This document shows, piece by piece, positions 1 through 14,600 of a stretch of 64,000 nucleotides of DNA. Under the pieces are notes generated by a model that worked only from the letters and a program-made list of their open reading frames with translations, ran no database searches and had not been told where the DNA came from. Origin of the DNA: Latrodectus hesperus. Lineage: Eukaryota > Arthropoda > Arachnida > Araneae > Theridiidae. Made by a program: the position numbers and the translations under genes. Numbering within the stretch: position 1 is the stretch's first letter; each line of letters begins with the position of its first letter. The DNA lies in NCBI GenBank assembly GCA_037975125.1, contig CM075857.1, positions 41,594,436 to 41,658,435 of the forward strand, given 5' to 3'.

Positions 1-1049
1 GGCAGTCGTTCTTATGATAAGTGATTATCAGGAAATTTAAAAAAAGGCAGATTTATAAAATATATTTTTTTGGTATGGATTTTTGAATCACAAATGATCC
101 TTTCTAATATTATGTTGAAAAGTAAGCATGCAAATACAACATCCTATCTAACTCCACTTCTAATTTTCATTGCTTCTGAAAAATCCCACTGAATTTTAAC
201 TCGTCACATTTTCTTACTTAAGGTAAGGGCAGTGAGTCTTGTCAACTTGTCAGAAATATTAAACTCACACAAAGCTTCAAGAGTCATTTTCCACTTATGT
301 TGCCATAAGCAGTTTTAAAGATAGAAAAACAGTGTGAGTACCGATTCCAAAGTCTCTTGTCTTTTCCAAAATCTGTTAGATGTTAAATATTCAGTCAGTT
401 GTAGAGCTATCCCTTTTTAAATCTCCACTAATATTTTCCACGTATGGATTAAGTTCATTAAAAAGTTTGAAAAGTTTTTACAGGTAGTAATTTTTAAGAG
501 AATGATAGATTAATGAAGATTTGAGTAAATATTATAAGAATGTTGCAAATAAAATTTTTAAACAAATCATTCACCAGAGTGGAAAATTTTATTGAATCAC
601 AGAAGATTATGAAAGCCCTATCAGTTTAGGATTCATATCCTCTCATGTGGAACATGTTTGGATATTCCCCATGTTTCACATTCCCAAGAGGCTATGAATT
701 TTAGACAGTTGGCCGTTTGCTCATTTCTGAGCAACATCAACTATCTTAGATTTGACAACTATTATATGAAGGGTATTTTGTACTGGGCTGCTTGAGGGAA
801 AATAGCTGATGCTGCCAACACCCTGATGCAGGGAGAGTGGAAGAAGGATTGTTTGAGTAGTTTTATTGTGAAAAGGTTCAGAATAAATAAAAAAATTCAA
901 AAATAAATATAATTTAAGATATGAATCAATCAAAAATTAGCAACAAGATAAAATTCTTCATTTAAAAACTTATATAGCCAATATATATACTGTTTGAAAA
1001 TAAAATTGTGCATATTAAAATAAAGTATTTCTTCAAAAGGAAGGGATAA
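1..1049. other. 3' flank, nothing recognised
   Basis: AT-rich with one less AT-rich patch at about 600-860. I see no recognisable protein, RNA gene or terminal repeat. An open frame on the minus strand in this patch (721-933) has no motif I know. Confidence 0.4.
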
Positions 1050-1395
1050 AATTCTTCTTCTTCATTGGCCTGACAGCCCAGGGTCCATATGGGCCTTTGC
1101 CTTCCTCAGAAGTGCATACCAGGACCCCCTATTTTTGGATAAGGTCACCCAGTTTCACTTTCTGTTTTTAGGTCGTTTTCAAGACAGTCACGCCATCGGA
1201 GTTTCGGTCGTCCTCTTCTTCTGGTGCCAATGGGGCGAGCAAATAAAATTTTTTCATCACACGATTGTCGTTCATCCGGCTCAAATGTCCTGCCCATTTT
1301 AATCTCTGTTTTGAGATAAATTTAACAAAATCTGGTTCTTTATATAGTTTATAGAGCTCAGAATTAGTTCTTCTTCGCCATGTATTCTCAGATTT
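1050..1395 (-). mobile_element. 3' fragment of a LINE (RT C-terminal region)
   Basis: On the minus strand WRRRTNSELYKLYKEPDFVK and ISKQRLKWAGHLSRMNDNRV are followed, after a frame change near 1235, by GTRRRGRPKLRWRDCLENDL. This is the typical end of many arthropod non-LTR retrotransposon ORF2 proteins (KRLRWxGHxxRM ... RRGRPxxRWxD). It is 5'-truncated and frameshifted, a dead copy downstream of the kinesin stop. Confidence 0.7.
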
Positions 1396-2560
1396 TATTC
1401 CACCAATGATGCATAATAAGAGGTATTTTGTAAATAAGAGGTATTTTTTACATCTGTATAATTTAATAAAATTATCATTGATATAGAAATTCATAATATT
1501 TACTCAGATAAGAAATAAATAATTTGCTGATTCAAATTTTGAAAAAAGCAGGAAAAATATTCAAATAAATAATAAACGGAAAAGCGATTTTGAACATTTG
1601 ATTTATGCGAATGAATTTTTAATTTATTAGAAGTTACTCTCGGGAGAACTTTAATTTTTGTATTGAAAATTCATTAATGTTTTGCAGTTCAACTTTTGAC
1701 AGTTTTCTAATTATGAAAACTGATAATTCATATTTAAATTTTGAATATTTAAAATAAAGTACTCAAATACAAGAATTTTTAACAATAAATTAATAATAAA
1801 AAACTATTGGAGGGGTAATGTTTGCATAGTTTTAAAAATATATTCCTTATTTCTACAAATTAAGCAATTAATATGGAAACTGTATTAGAATTATCCCTCC
1901 AATTTTCTAAATAGTTCTCCAAATCAATTTTAAACTATTTTTTTTAGTAAATAAATATTTTTAAATATATAACATGTATTATTTTTTTGAGATTTTTTCA
2001 AATGAAATAAAAATATTTAATTGGAAATTAATTTAAATTAAAATACATTTAATTTCAATTGTAGATAAATTTCTGCATATAATTTTTTATTAGAAAATTC
2101 TAATAAAAAATTATTGAATGTTGTTGAAAATCCCTATCTTAGACATAAATATTTATTTAAAATTGTAAAATATTTCATTTACCAGTATTAATTATTTGTT
2201 AAATTATTAATATTTTTTTAAAATTCATATAAAAAATTTAAGAATATTTATAAATTCAGGGTTAAAATTTTAAATTCTTACTATCCCTATTTAATAATTT
2301 TATTTCTAACTGTCAGTAATGTTAATATCTGGATTTTGTTTTGTTGCTTTGTTCACTTCTTGCACAACAACTAACAATTAAAACATGATTTAAAGTGGGT
2401 TTTCAAACACATAAAAATAACCATACCCGATCACTAATAATTTATCAGTCAACTTGTCATATATATATACTAATAAAGAACTATTATTAACAAATAGAAC
2501 CAAAATTTGACTTAATCTGAGGAGAAAATTAAGGATTTTATAAATAACAGAAAAAAATGT

Positions 2561-2662
2561 TTAATAACTAGTTACGTTAATTGCATTCTTGTTAGCCACA
2601 GTTCTTTTCTCAGTCCTAAGAGTTTTCTTGGCTGCAGGTTTCATACCTCCAGATGGCTTTTT
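2561..2662 (-). CDS. KIF20B: Kinesin exon 37: last coding exon and stop
   Basis: Acceptor ttttaatag. Encodes [20 protein letters not shown] and ends NAINVTSY then TAA at 2563-2561. Lys/Arg-rich. A possible poly(A) signal (AATAAA on the minus strand) lies at 2299-2304, about 260 bases past the stop. Confidence 0.72.
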   Translation of the reverse strand, partial: KKPSGGMKPAAKKTLRTEKRTVANKNAINVTSY

Positions 2663-5600
2663 CTATTAAAAATAAATGGAAAATTAAATCTACAAAATGA
2701 TACAAACAAAAAAATATTTTTTGCTTTTTCTTCTATATAAACCTGTTTTAAGATTCTTTAAAAAATGAATAATAAAATTAATATTAAAAAATCATACTAT
2801 GAAATACTGTGAATTTAAATTGCACAAGGATTTCTTAAATAAAGGAAATATTAACAGAATGACAACTAAATGTCATGTAAGTCAAATTTTATCTTTATAA
2901 TAGCATTACTTGAAAAGTTTGCATTTAATACTTTTCTCAAAACTTAATTATAAATTTAATATACACATAGCAAATAATAACTAAATTGTTTCCAGTTCTG
3001 AATTTTTTATCACAAATTTGCACATGTAACTCAACTGCTTTATTTACAGAGGATGAGTAATACAGCAACTGCACTTTTATTATAAAGAAAATTCATAGAT
3101 TATTCTTCATAAAAAAGAATTATGTTGATGATTTTTTTGATTACATTGGTTCTGTAAAGTTTTAAAGAAATCTTGAGCATTATTTACCAAGATGCATAGA
3201 AGTTTGCTTCACTGCAAAAGGCTTTTTCACCACTGCACAACATTTAATATGCAATTGTTTTTTCCAATAATGGAATATATGACATTTAACTTTTAATTAT
3301 TTTATTATCTGTATGTGAGTTGTACACACATTTAATCTTAGGAAAAATAATTTTCCCTAAAATTTCCATTCCATGCTAAACAATTTTATGAAACCTTCCC
3401 TTAGGGATTATACTTTAGTCAAAATTATTAAATTTAAGAAAATCTCAACTTACTCTTTTTCTGGATTTTATTTTGGTATGTTCATCTTCAGAATCCTATA
3501 ATTTATAATTATTATTAGATTAAGATATTAAATATTCTTTACAAATAGATAAAAAAAACAGTCATTAGAAAATGAAACTGAAAATATTTTTATACATACA
3601 CTTTCAAGCAAAGCCACTGCTTTAGGTTGTCTTGATCTAAGAGGACGTCGGCTCTATGAAAAAAAAATTTAAAATTAGATTGTATTCTATAAAAGTGTAT
3701 GAAGGACATTTAAAATCAAGAAGGTAACGATTATCAGTAATACTTAAACCACATTAGAAATAAGAAATTTCTAGATAATGAATAATGAGAAAAAACTAGA
3801 TAATGCAAAAGTACTGAATCGAGGAAACACATTTGAAAAATATTAGGAAATAGAATCTTCAAATTCAGAGGGAATAGTTTTTGCACTATTTCACTCAATC
3901 CAAAATGTTAAGACAAGAAAAAGTATTAAAAAAATTTGTTTTTCTAAGCTAAATTTTTTGCTTTAAAACAAATCTTCTAACACAAAACTATTCATTCTTC
4001 TTATCTTATTACTGTAGTTAATACTTAATAAAAAATAAAAAAAAAACTTCAAACACACAATTCTAATTTCAAAAATATTTTGAATAACTCCATGTGTCTT
4101 TCTAGAAATAATTCCAAAATTTCATTTTAAATACACAAGGTTTTACTGTTGTATTTTTATTCATTTATTCTTTAACATATATTTGATTTTTTTAAAATGA
4201 AAATTAATCCCAATTTCTAATTTTACCTATTGTTATACAGATGCCCATTCAAGATTTTTGAAATTACAGAATTTGTATTCTAAGTTACTAATACAAAATA
4301 TCGATTAAAAAATTTCATATTATTTTAAAATCCACATATAAGTGGTAATATTAATATTTCAAAATTTCTTGAGAAAGCTATTTACTCCAACTATAAAAAT
4401 AAAATGTTTGAATTTTATGCCACAGTTGATTTGCTTAAGATGCTTGAGGATGAATGAATTCTAACCATCAGTTGTTAAGCAGATTAAAGAAATTTTTCAA
4501 TTTTAAACCTTTGCTTAAACTGAATAATTTTTACATTTTCACATACAAATATTTCATATTTTGATTAAAATACAATTTTCTTTATTCTGTTCAAATAATT
4601 GTATCACATGAAACAGTTTTTAAGAGAAATATTACTAATTTTCAAAATTTGAGTAACACCCCTCTACATGATTTTACACTTTTCTTTACTCTTCATTATG
4701 TTTCTATAATAGCTAAATTCAAAATTTTTATGTAGTTATAATCGAACCAAAAAGACTTAATAAAACTTATACTTTGTATTTGAAAGCTAAATCAAAGATT
4801 TTTGTTTAATTTTAGAAATGAATACATTACTTTGTTCCATTAAATTTTTCAGTTTAGACTATTCCAAAATTTCAACGTAATCATTTCCCTTGAAACTAAA
4901 TAAATTTTTTATTTTTTTTTCACTAATTAAAAAAGGTAGCATTGCTGTTGACAAAAGACAAAAGCGAGATTCATAGCTGAACATTTTCTTTGATAACATG
5001 CTTATCACATTTGCATATGGAGAACCTAGGGTCAGTAGTCAAATAAGCTTTTGTTTCAAGCCCAAGGGTAATGGTATGGAGAACCTATTCCAATGACAAT
5101 AGATCATTTTGTTTCACCTGGCATACAGCTTTTATTATATAATGATAAGCTGATTTAATTTTACAGCCAGTGGCATTATACTTCATGACATGTCACAATG
5201 GGGCCAGTTTACAACAAACATCAAGTACTGTATGATTCATATCCATAGATGGCACCTATGTAATTAATACTTTTACCTGGTCTACAAAGTCACCAGACTA
5301 TTGACAACCTAAAATGTTAGCAATAGAGTAGGCTGCTAGATTTGGACACTAAGGCAGTAGGTGCAAAACATATGAGCTTATCAGCTACAGTGAGCTACCA
5401 ACACTAAGCAAAAGAATACAATCTTATATTTGTTTATAGCCTATAAAGAGATACATTCTTAGTACATATGAAATCAATTGAAATTAAACTGTATAAAAAC
5501 AAATCGTACATAAAAAAGAAATTAGAATGTAATTAGTAAAAAATAATAAATGTAATAACATTTTTATTATCAATACATTTTAAAATATTGGAAGATTCTT

Positions 5601-8600
5601 CAATGGCTGCAAATCAAATACTATTATCCAAATGTTCAGGGATTTTTGTTACATATTTATAATTTTATACTCATGCAGATATGTAGAGCTGACTAAGTCA
5701 AATCTGAAACAAGATTGTGTATTTCTCTTTAGAATAAAGAGCCAAATATTTTCAGAATTTGAAGTGAACTAACAACTAAGTTTGAAAATAGAGCTGCAGA
5801 ATTTCTCTGCAACAAAAAAATTTAGTTTTAAGATGTGAGGTATAGACAAAATTCACTCAATCTCAACTCTTTCTACTATATTTTCAACTACTATACTTTC
5901 ACAACTATAGTTTTCAAATTCAAATTTTATTGTTTTAAAAGGAAACTAAAACCAATTTTCAAAATGCAATTTTGAACTTAATTATCTTATGGTACAGTAT
6001 GATGTGATTTCGTATATGGAGAAAAAAATATTTGAAATTCAGAATGACATCTTAGTTGCTGATTCTTATTCAATGGTTTTAAAAAATTAATATTCAGTTT
6101 AAGTTAGTAGCTTTAGTGTCTTCCTTCAGAAACAATTTTAGCAGAAATCATTTTTTAATCCCTACATGAGCAATTTTGAAGTGATGTTCAATGGCCCATT
6201 TCTTTCCAACACATCCACTTACACAGCATAATAAACAACCACATTTGGATATAGAAGTAATCAGCTTACCATTTCAGTTGAGAGCAACAAGTTTTTTGCT
6301 TTCATCTTGAACACACTTTTAGATTTTTTTTTAGAATCAATGTATAAATCAAAATTTCAAAATCAGCAAATGAAAAACCCCTGCTGCTGTTGACAATGGT
6401 TTCTATTGTCAGCTCAATGGAGGAATTAATGATAGTCAACAAATGTGTTTAAGAGATCTGCCAGAAAGTACTCAAGAACTACTATAAGCTTACAATCGAT
6501 GATTATTTCTTTAAAGTGTTGCAGGATGAAACCAACAATTTTAATTATTCCTTACTGAGTTTTCAAGAAATCTTGATCATTATTTTTCATTATTCGATCA
6601 ACATTTAACTTTCAATTATTTTATTATCTGTATGTGAGTTGTACACACATTTAATCTTAGGAAAAATTATTTTCTCAAAAATTTCTCTTCCATGCTAAAC
6701 AATATTATGAAACCTTCCCTTAGGGATTATACTTTAGTCAAAATTATTAAATTTAAGAAAATCTCAACTTACTCTTTTTCTGGATTTTATTTTGGTATGT
6801 TCATCTTCAGAATCCTATAATTTATAATTATTATTAGATTAAGATATTAAATATTCTTTACAAATAGATAAAAAAAACAGTCATTAGAAAATGAAACTGA
6901 AAATATTTTTATACATACACTTTCAAGCAAAGCCACTGCTTTAGGTTGTCTTGATCTAAGAGGACGTCGGCTCTATGAAAAAAAAATTTAAAATTAGATT
7001 GTATTCTATAAAAGTGTATGAAGGACATTTAAAATCAAGAAGGTAACGATTATCAGTAATAAACCACATTAGAAATAAGAAATTTCTAAACTAGTGCATC
7101 ATTAATTCAAAATATTGAATTTCCAACATTAATTTAAGAAATTAAAGATTTTTTATTCGAGAAACTTGAATACATTACTGTATACATATTTAGTAATAAA
7201 ATAAGATTTAAAACTAAGTTTGATTTTTATTTGTTATAAATTAGGAATATTTAAACAGATAATAATTCCTTAAGTAAAGGTAAATAACATTAGTTAACAT
7301 AAAATTCAAATACAATTATATTTATAGTAACAGTACATATTAGTTACTGACATTAAATTAATACGATTTGAATACATAAAAATAGAGTACTTTACGTATT
7401 TGCATTTTTTAAAACATTAATTTATTCAAATAATTGAATTAAAAGGCTTAATAAGTTTTAATATTTCATGATCACAAATTTGGCAATTAAAAAAAATTAA
7501 TTTGTATATGTGTGTGCATCTACATATAGATAACACTATATTTTCTTGTATCTGAACAGCAGATAATGTGTTAAAAAGTTGAGTTTTGTTGTGCTAATTA
7601 ATCGTTGCAGTGGATAACCCGATAAAAACATTCTACACCAGAAGCGTTCATAAATCTTTAAAAGAAAACATGTTTATATTTGGCAAAATAAATAACAGAT
7701 TCCCTGAAAGATTCCATGACTTTGCGACATTCTGCAGCTATAACCAGTTTTGTCCAATTATATTCAAGGATGAATTAATTTCTTCAGTAGGATATTACAC
7801 TAACATACCAACATACTGAAAACATTCAAGTTCATACATCAAGTAGAAGGAAAAGTGTCAAAATTACACAGCAAATTTTAAAAAATTAGGAGAAAAAAAA
7901 AAAAAGCTAATGTACGATGTAAATTAAGTACACACACTACAAAAGAAAATGAAATCAAAGATCAATTAAAAAATCACTGTTTCTTTCATTTAATTATTAA
8001 TGAAACAAGAGTATCATTTTTTTAAATATATTTAATTTTGTTTTAAGTTATTAAAAGCTAAAAATCGATAAGAAAATTCTATTAGAATTTTCTAGGTATT
8101 ATTGCTGTTGGTGATGAGATGGATCCAATCAGATGCTTCTCATAAAAAGTTTTTTTCTACAAAATGTATTATACTTTTAATGATAATTTTGTATGATAAC
8201 ACATAATTAGCAATACATGCTCCATTATTTGCTGAAATGTTACAGCCTATTACATTAATCAAAATACAGTATATGTATATATAAAACTACATACATGCAT
8301 ATTCTACATAAACACACAAAACTTCAAAAATTAAACAATAGCAAGCTTTCAATTTGCTGGTGCTTGAACTACCAGGTACATTGACACAAGGTGGATAGTT
8401 GAATATCTTTTTCTTTGAAATGACAGCAATATGAGAAGCAATGAACCAGCCCCTGCAACGTAAGTGTTGTGTGGCTTGTGCCTGAGGCGAACCGTTAATT
8501 ATAATTTACAATGTTAAAACTAAAGTGTATAATAGAGTCTCTATGTCTGACGAACTGCTAGAATATCTTGTCTTACCAGACCTATTTAGCAATGAAAGGC

Positions 8601-11600
8601 AGCACTTCATTGACTGGTTAAAAAGAGCTAATAATCAGTCGTGTGGTTTCTTTTAAAATATTTACCACTTTTTTTAAAAAAATCAAAAGCTCTTAATCTG
8701 ATTGATTTGTTTATTGCTCAACGGTCATTTTTGGGATACAAGGTTTAATTATAGAGCAGGAACTACAGTTTAAAGTTGATTGTGTATGGATATTTGCAGT
8801 GATTCAAATCCAAGAACTTTTGAAGGAAAGATAAGAGCAGTTGGTATACGATTGAATCCGATGTAATAATTGCCATTACGATCCAAAGGCTGAGAATCTA
8901 ATTTTAGTGCTGACTAGACAAATATTTAGTCTTGCGAATTAGGATATATTCCTAAGATATTACAAAAAACTATGGTTGTTTTCATTTCTAAGACTGGCCA
9001 AGATAACTATGATCAGTCTTTCAGATCTTATCAATCTCATTCTTCATTTTTCCACAAAATTATTTAGGAAATTATTGATAGCCACACCAGGGAAAATATT
9101 TGTCCCTTGCATAACCTACAATTCACCTACTAACCTTCTAAATGTATAGAAATAGCTTGTTTCTAAAGATAGAAGACACCCTACATATGAAGGAAATTGT
9201 TTTGGCTAATTTTCTATGCATTTAGAGTGCTTTTGATAATACTTCACATCTATTCAGCCTTGAGACTTTAAAGGAGACAGGTTTTGTATGAATGGATTTA
9301 GATCATGCTTTCTGAGGGAAGTAACCAAATGAACATCTTTGGAGAATCATTTACAAAAATAATATAAGAAATTACTCTCAAAAAAGGTGTTTGCCCATCA
9401 TTATTTTGGATCCTGGTAGTAAAAAGCCTAACTATTCATTTGAATAATATAAGCTACTATATTCAAAGTTACAAGATAGTATTCTCATACTCATTCTTGG
9501 CTAAGACTTTAGTATAATTTGCCAGTTGATGGAAATGCATTTAATTATGTAAGCAATCAGTGCTACGCAAGAGAACTGAAAGTTAGTCCTCAGAAGACTA
9601 ACCTTATACTTTTTATAGCAAAAGAAAATAAGATCGGTTTTTGGTCCGAAAACTTTTGAATGCCCAAACTAATGACCTTTGTTGAAATATTTTAGTGTTT
9701 TTCTTGACCAAAAGCTCACTTGGAGTAAACATGCTCACTACAATGAATCAACCTAAAAACGTTCTTAATATGAAAAAGGGAACTTAGAGCCAGAAATGTT
9801 TTGGATGTACACAGCAATTATCAGATCTATCATAACTTGTGATTTTGATTTGGTGCTGCAAGTTTGAATAGAGAACTGTGAGGGAAGTGAGTAGTTTTCT
9901 TGTGAATTACCAGGTCAATAAAGAACTTTTATTTTCCCATATAAATGTCTGGACTAATTTTCATTTGTAAAATGGAATTATGGTGAAATATTCCATCAAA
10001 TGATTCTATGAAAGGAACAATCCTGCTGAAAATACTTCTAGGTATTTGACAGAATTTAATATGCTTTCAAGAGAAAGTATGCTTCTGTGCAAATTTGTTG
10101 TGGGGGAAAGAAATTTTGTTTAGAAGGGTGTTTTAAAGACTTATCTTGTTGCGAAACTTTAGTTTAGTTACACCCGATTTCTATCCTTGCAAAAATAAGC
10201 ATATTTCATTACTGAAAATACCTTTTTCTATCATTGAGTCCATGATCGGTATATTTTGGTATTTCCATGCTAAATGCCCCCCCCCATTTTCAGAGATAAT
10301 AGTTTTACTGTCGTATTTCTATACAGCCAACATCCAAAAAATTTTCTTCACAGATGATATCATATTCAAATAAATTCCTTCAAATGTCCTATGCACCTTA
10401 GATTTATTTTGCTATATCTTATTGGGATTTTATCAGCTTTGAGTAATTTTCTGTTTATAACCACATTTTCCTTTCCTTTTTGGAGATGATCTAGAATTTT
10501 GAAACATTCTTATGTTTAAAATGCCTAAACAGACTGCTCTAGCTATATTCCTCAGAGTCAAAGAAATATACCCATTAAGAACAATTTTATAATGCTTCTT
10601 TGGAGAAATATTTATCTTTGAACAAGCAAAATTAATGTTCACACAGAACATAAAACTATAGCCACTAGCTGCCACATTGAAACTCTTATAGCTATAGCAT
10701 TAATACACTAAAACTAGTCTAATGAGTAAATCAAAGTCAAAGTAAATCCATTATGTTATCTCTAGGTAGATGATTAGTTTGAGGACATGCAGAACAGCAC
10801 AAGTAACCGTATATTAATTCTGACAAGATTGTGGTTGTCTTGATTAATTTAAAATTTTAACATATTTATAAGGCTTATAATTTTTAGTTAAATATATCAG
10901 TATTTTTAAATGATGAAAAAGATGAACATTTGTATATACCAATATTTTATTTAAAATTATCTCTTATCTATTAAATAAGTCTACAGCTATAACAGAAAGA
11001 GTTCCATTTAAATATTCAAATTTCTATGTTGATTACTTTAATATATAGTATATAACAGATAATTTTAATTCCTAAATTTATAGAGCCCTATTACTTAAAC
11101 ATAAAATTTTTTTAAATAAAAATACTTAAAACTGATAACAAAAAGAAAATGCACAACTCTCTTTAAGTTTTCTCATTTAATTCAATATTAATAAGAATTT
11201 TTACTTGTTTAAAACTACAATATGACAAATGAATGTGAGTTATTAATTTTATTATTTTTTCTTCAACTTCTTCAGCATATTCTATCATAGAATTCATGCT
11301 TATTAATTTAATTTAAACTTTTTTTAAGTTTTAAATTGATCAATTTCACAAAGTAAAGCTTTGCTATTTCTACTTATTATGAGCTACCATCTTCCCTTTT
11401 TATTCCTTTACTCTGTCTAAACAGAATTAAATTCTTTTTTCTGATTATTTCAATTCAATCATAAATAAGTGATCCAATTGATTAATATTTTCTACAATGA
11501 ATTTGTTCATAGAAAACTTACATTGAACAAAAGAAAAAGAATTAACAACGTTCCATAAGTGACAATCTTGTTTATTCATGATTGTAAATTGGAACAAAGA

Positions 11601-14600
11601 AATCCGCCTTAAATATAGTTTTCAATACAATTTCAGAATAGCATAGAAGGTTATAATGGTTTAAATTTTTCATGAAGCAACAAAATTCTTTAAAATGTAA
11701 CATAACAATACTTCCCAAACAGAAGTAATTCTGAACTAATAAACAGTTATTTGAAGTATTATGTCTAGCCTATTCAAGGTTAAGAATTATCCTCCCTCCC
11801 CCTGAAATTTGAAAACAAAAACTTTACAAGTGACATACATTAATATTTGGTATCAAGATGATTTCACCACTACTGGGCAGAAAATCATACAAACAACAAA
11901 GCTAGCTGAAACATCGATATTTGTTTGCTCATTAAAGAAATGATCTACACGTCTAGACTGCTTAGTGTGATGGCTGCACAGCTGAAATAAAATTCCAATC
12001 AAAAGATTAGAAATTTCAAAAATTATAACAAACAATAAGCAATCAATAGAGCTGTCTTTGTCAATGACCACAAACAGAATGATAATTTACATATAAAGCA
12101 ACTAACATTTACCCAACCTCAATTAAATTCAAAATTATTTGAAAGAAGGTTTAAGTAAAATTAACTTTAATGATTTGTTAATAACTGAATAGATATTGTT
12201 TTCATTTTTAAATTGATGAATACTAAGACAATTATCAAACGATTGTAATAAAGGTAATATTATGGTTGCCATAATTTGATTTATAATAAAATTTTTCATG
12301 AAAATCAGAACCATTTTGACACTTTTAATCACTTTGATGGGAAAATGAAACTTAGTGATCTAGAATAAATTTGTCACAAAACATTCTTTATAACAATGTC
12401 TCAAAGCATTTTCTGACAAATATGTGTTAAAAAATTGTATTGTTTATTAATATTTCAGAAATTGTGTTAAAAAGAGGAGATAAATTTCTTTTAGTAGGCT
12501 TTCTAACAGTGGATATTGTGAGAAACAAGACTTAACTGGAGTTCGAGCCTGTTCGTTGTTAATCTGCTCCCTCCCCCCACATAGACCATTAGACCTGGAT
12601 CACAATTTGAAGTAAATTTTCAACTATGCAAATGCCTAAAGTGAGATTTGATTTCGCAAATTATTAAACTGAATGCCATTAACTGGAATATAATGATGAC
12701 AATACAACCAAGTAAAAGGAAAAAAAAAGATTACTCAGTAATCAAAAAGGTTCATAAAACACAAGAAAATATAAGAAATATGCATGGAATTCAATTATTA
12801 ATGTTCTTTTTAGCATCTTATAAATACATTTGATTCTTGAGAAATTAGTTATAAGTTTTTTGTTCATGTTAAAAGAGAAAATTTTAGTTATGAAAAAATT
12901 TGAACATACATAAAAATAGTAATAAATTATTTTTATTGTATAATGCAAATTTGGAAATTAAAGTATTAACGATTCTTAATTCTTTCAACAAAAAGAACAA
13001 ATAAGTTAATTCAAAAACACTTTACAATACAAAAATGAATATCTAAGTATACCAATTTTACAGTTGTAATAAAATATCTTGCAGATAAAATGAGGGGAGA
13101 AAAGGTTAAATAAATAAATAAGAATTCTAAAAAATAAACATGCAAATATATTTAATATTTCTTACATAACATAATATAATATTCACTCTCTAGAATGATT
13201 AAAACATTTAAGCAACAATCTACTGATTACTGTTAAAATGTCAACTTATTTGTAAAAATTAAATATAATTTAAAAAATATTTTATAAATACTTTTATTTT
13301 TAACAACCAACAATTTTTATATGAATGGCATAGTGACTAGTACATATGGAATATTGGATATAGCACTCATTTTCAAAAGCTTCAAAATAAAATGTTTTTC
13401 AGTGCATAAAACCAGTGCCTGTTCACAACGCAAGTCAAGTGTTTCAAAAAGGCATTTTATTTTATCAACTAAAGCTTCAGAACTCATTAAAAAAGAAATT
13501 AAAATGCAACCTTACCTTATTTTTATTATCACTTTTAATCTCCTGAAAACAGATATTTTGATAACTTAAGCAATTTTTGAAACATACACATAAAATAAAA
13601 ATGTGCAACCAACTTTATAATAAAAAAACAATTTTACAAAACAAATACCTCTGATGTAAGTGATGAAGAACTCTTTGATTCTTCAACCTGTAATAGAAAC
13701 ATATATTTTCAAGTTTTTTTTCACATTTAAAAATTTTCTAACATTTAGTTTCCATAATACATGAATTATTTAATAATAATTATTGAAAATCATTGATTTA
13801 TTGAAGCCATTTAGAATAACATGCAAATATTTCAATTTCTACAATACATTTTTATATATTTATAGACAAGGATAAAAATGACAAGTATAATTAGGATATT
13901 AGATTTTTTTATTGTTTTAAGCTGTTATATATTGTATAATAACAGTTTGCTGTTAACAGAAAAATATTTTAAAAAAAGTTCTCAGAGAGAATCGATTTGA
14001 TTTGTTTGTTGCTCAACAATCAATTTTGAAATAAGAGCTAATTAAGAATGGGACCTACAGTTGAAAGTGGAATTCAAACGACTACAAACATACATGCCCA
14101 AGGTGGGATTTGAACACATGAGCTGTTCAACAGAAGGAAAGTGTGTTAATTGAATGGTTAAGAGCTTGGCATACAAAAGTTGTTACTGTAAGATAATAAT
14201 TAAAAATAAAGGCTCCTCAAAACTATTCCAGGCTTATTCTGATACAAAAGTGTACAATTGTATTTCACTTCCACCACCTAGAAGTAAAAAACAATAAAGA
14301 GAAAGAAAACCCATCTTTTAATCTACTCCAAAAATTTGGCAAACAGTGCCTCCCAAGTTTTTTCCCATTTAAATAGAGTTGATGTTGGACATAAAGAAAT
14401 TATTCTTAAACTAAGCTATAAAACTTTTTGCATGCTAACACATATAATTCACTATATTATATTTTTACAAAGAATCAGGCACAACTTTACTTGTTCTATG
14501 CTTGGATTCACCCAACTTTAGTTAAGTAACAAATTATGTTTAAACGATGTCTAAAACTTGAAAAATGTTGCCATAAAATCTTACCTTCAATGATTCAGAA

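Larger units (their letters stand above)
3282..3773. repeat. Segmental duplication copy B, holding kinesin exons 35-36
   Basis: About 490 bp nearly identical to 6601-7088 in the same orientation, offset 3,319 bases through the exons. Differences seen are a few substitutions at the low-coordinate end and a small deletion in the other copy near 7060. A further short similarity at 3164-3186 versus 6563-6587 suggests the block was once longer. Confidence 0.9.
6601..7088. repeat. Segmental duplication copy A, holding kinesin exons 33-34
   Basis: Direct copy of 3282-3773, exons and splice sites intact. The high identity even in AT-rich intron shows it is recent. Confidence 0.9.

Noticed and set aside
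6260..6310. Small exon-like frame [12 protein letters not shown] with a gtaagc donor (minus strand)
   Set aside because: The acceptor is poor (gttcaag), it is only 12 codons, and it is not needed for phase; too weak to call.
7610..7819. 69-codon plus-strand open frame
   Set aside because: No domain recognised and no promoter, splice or repeat context to support it.
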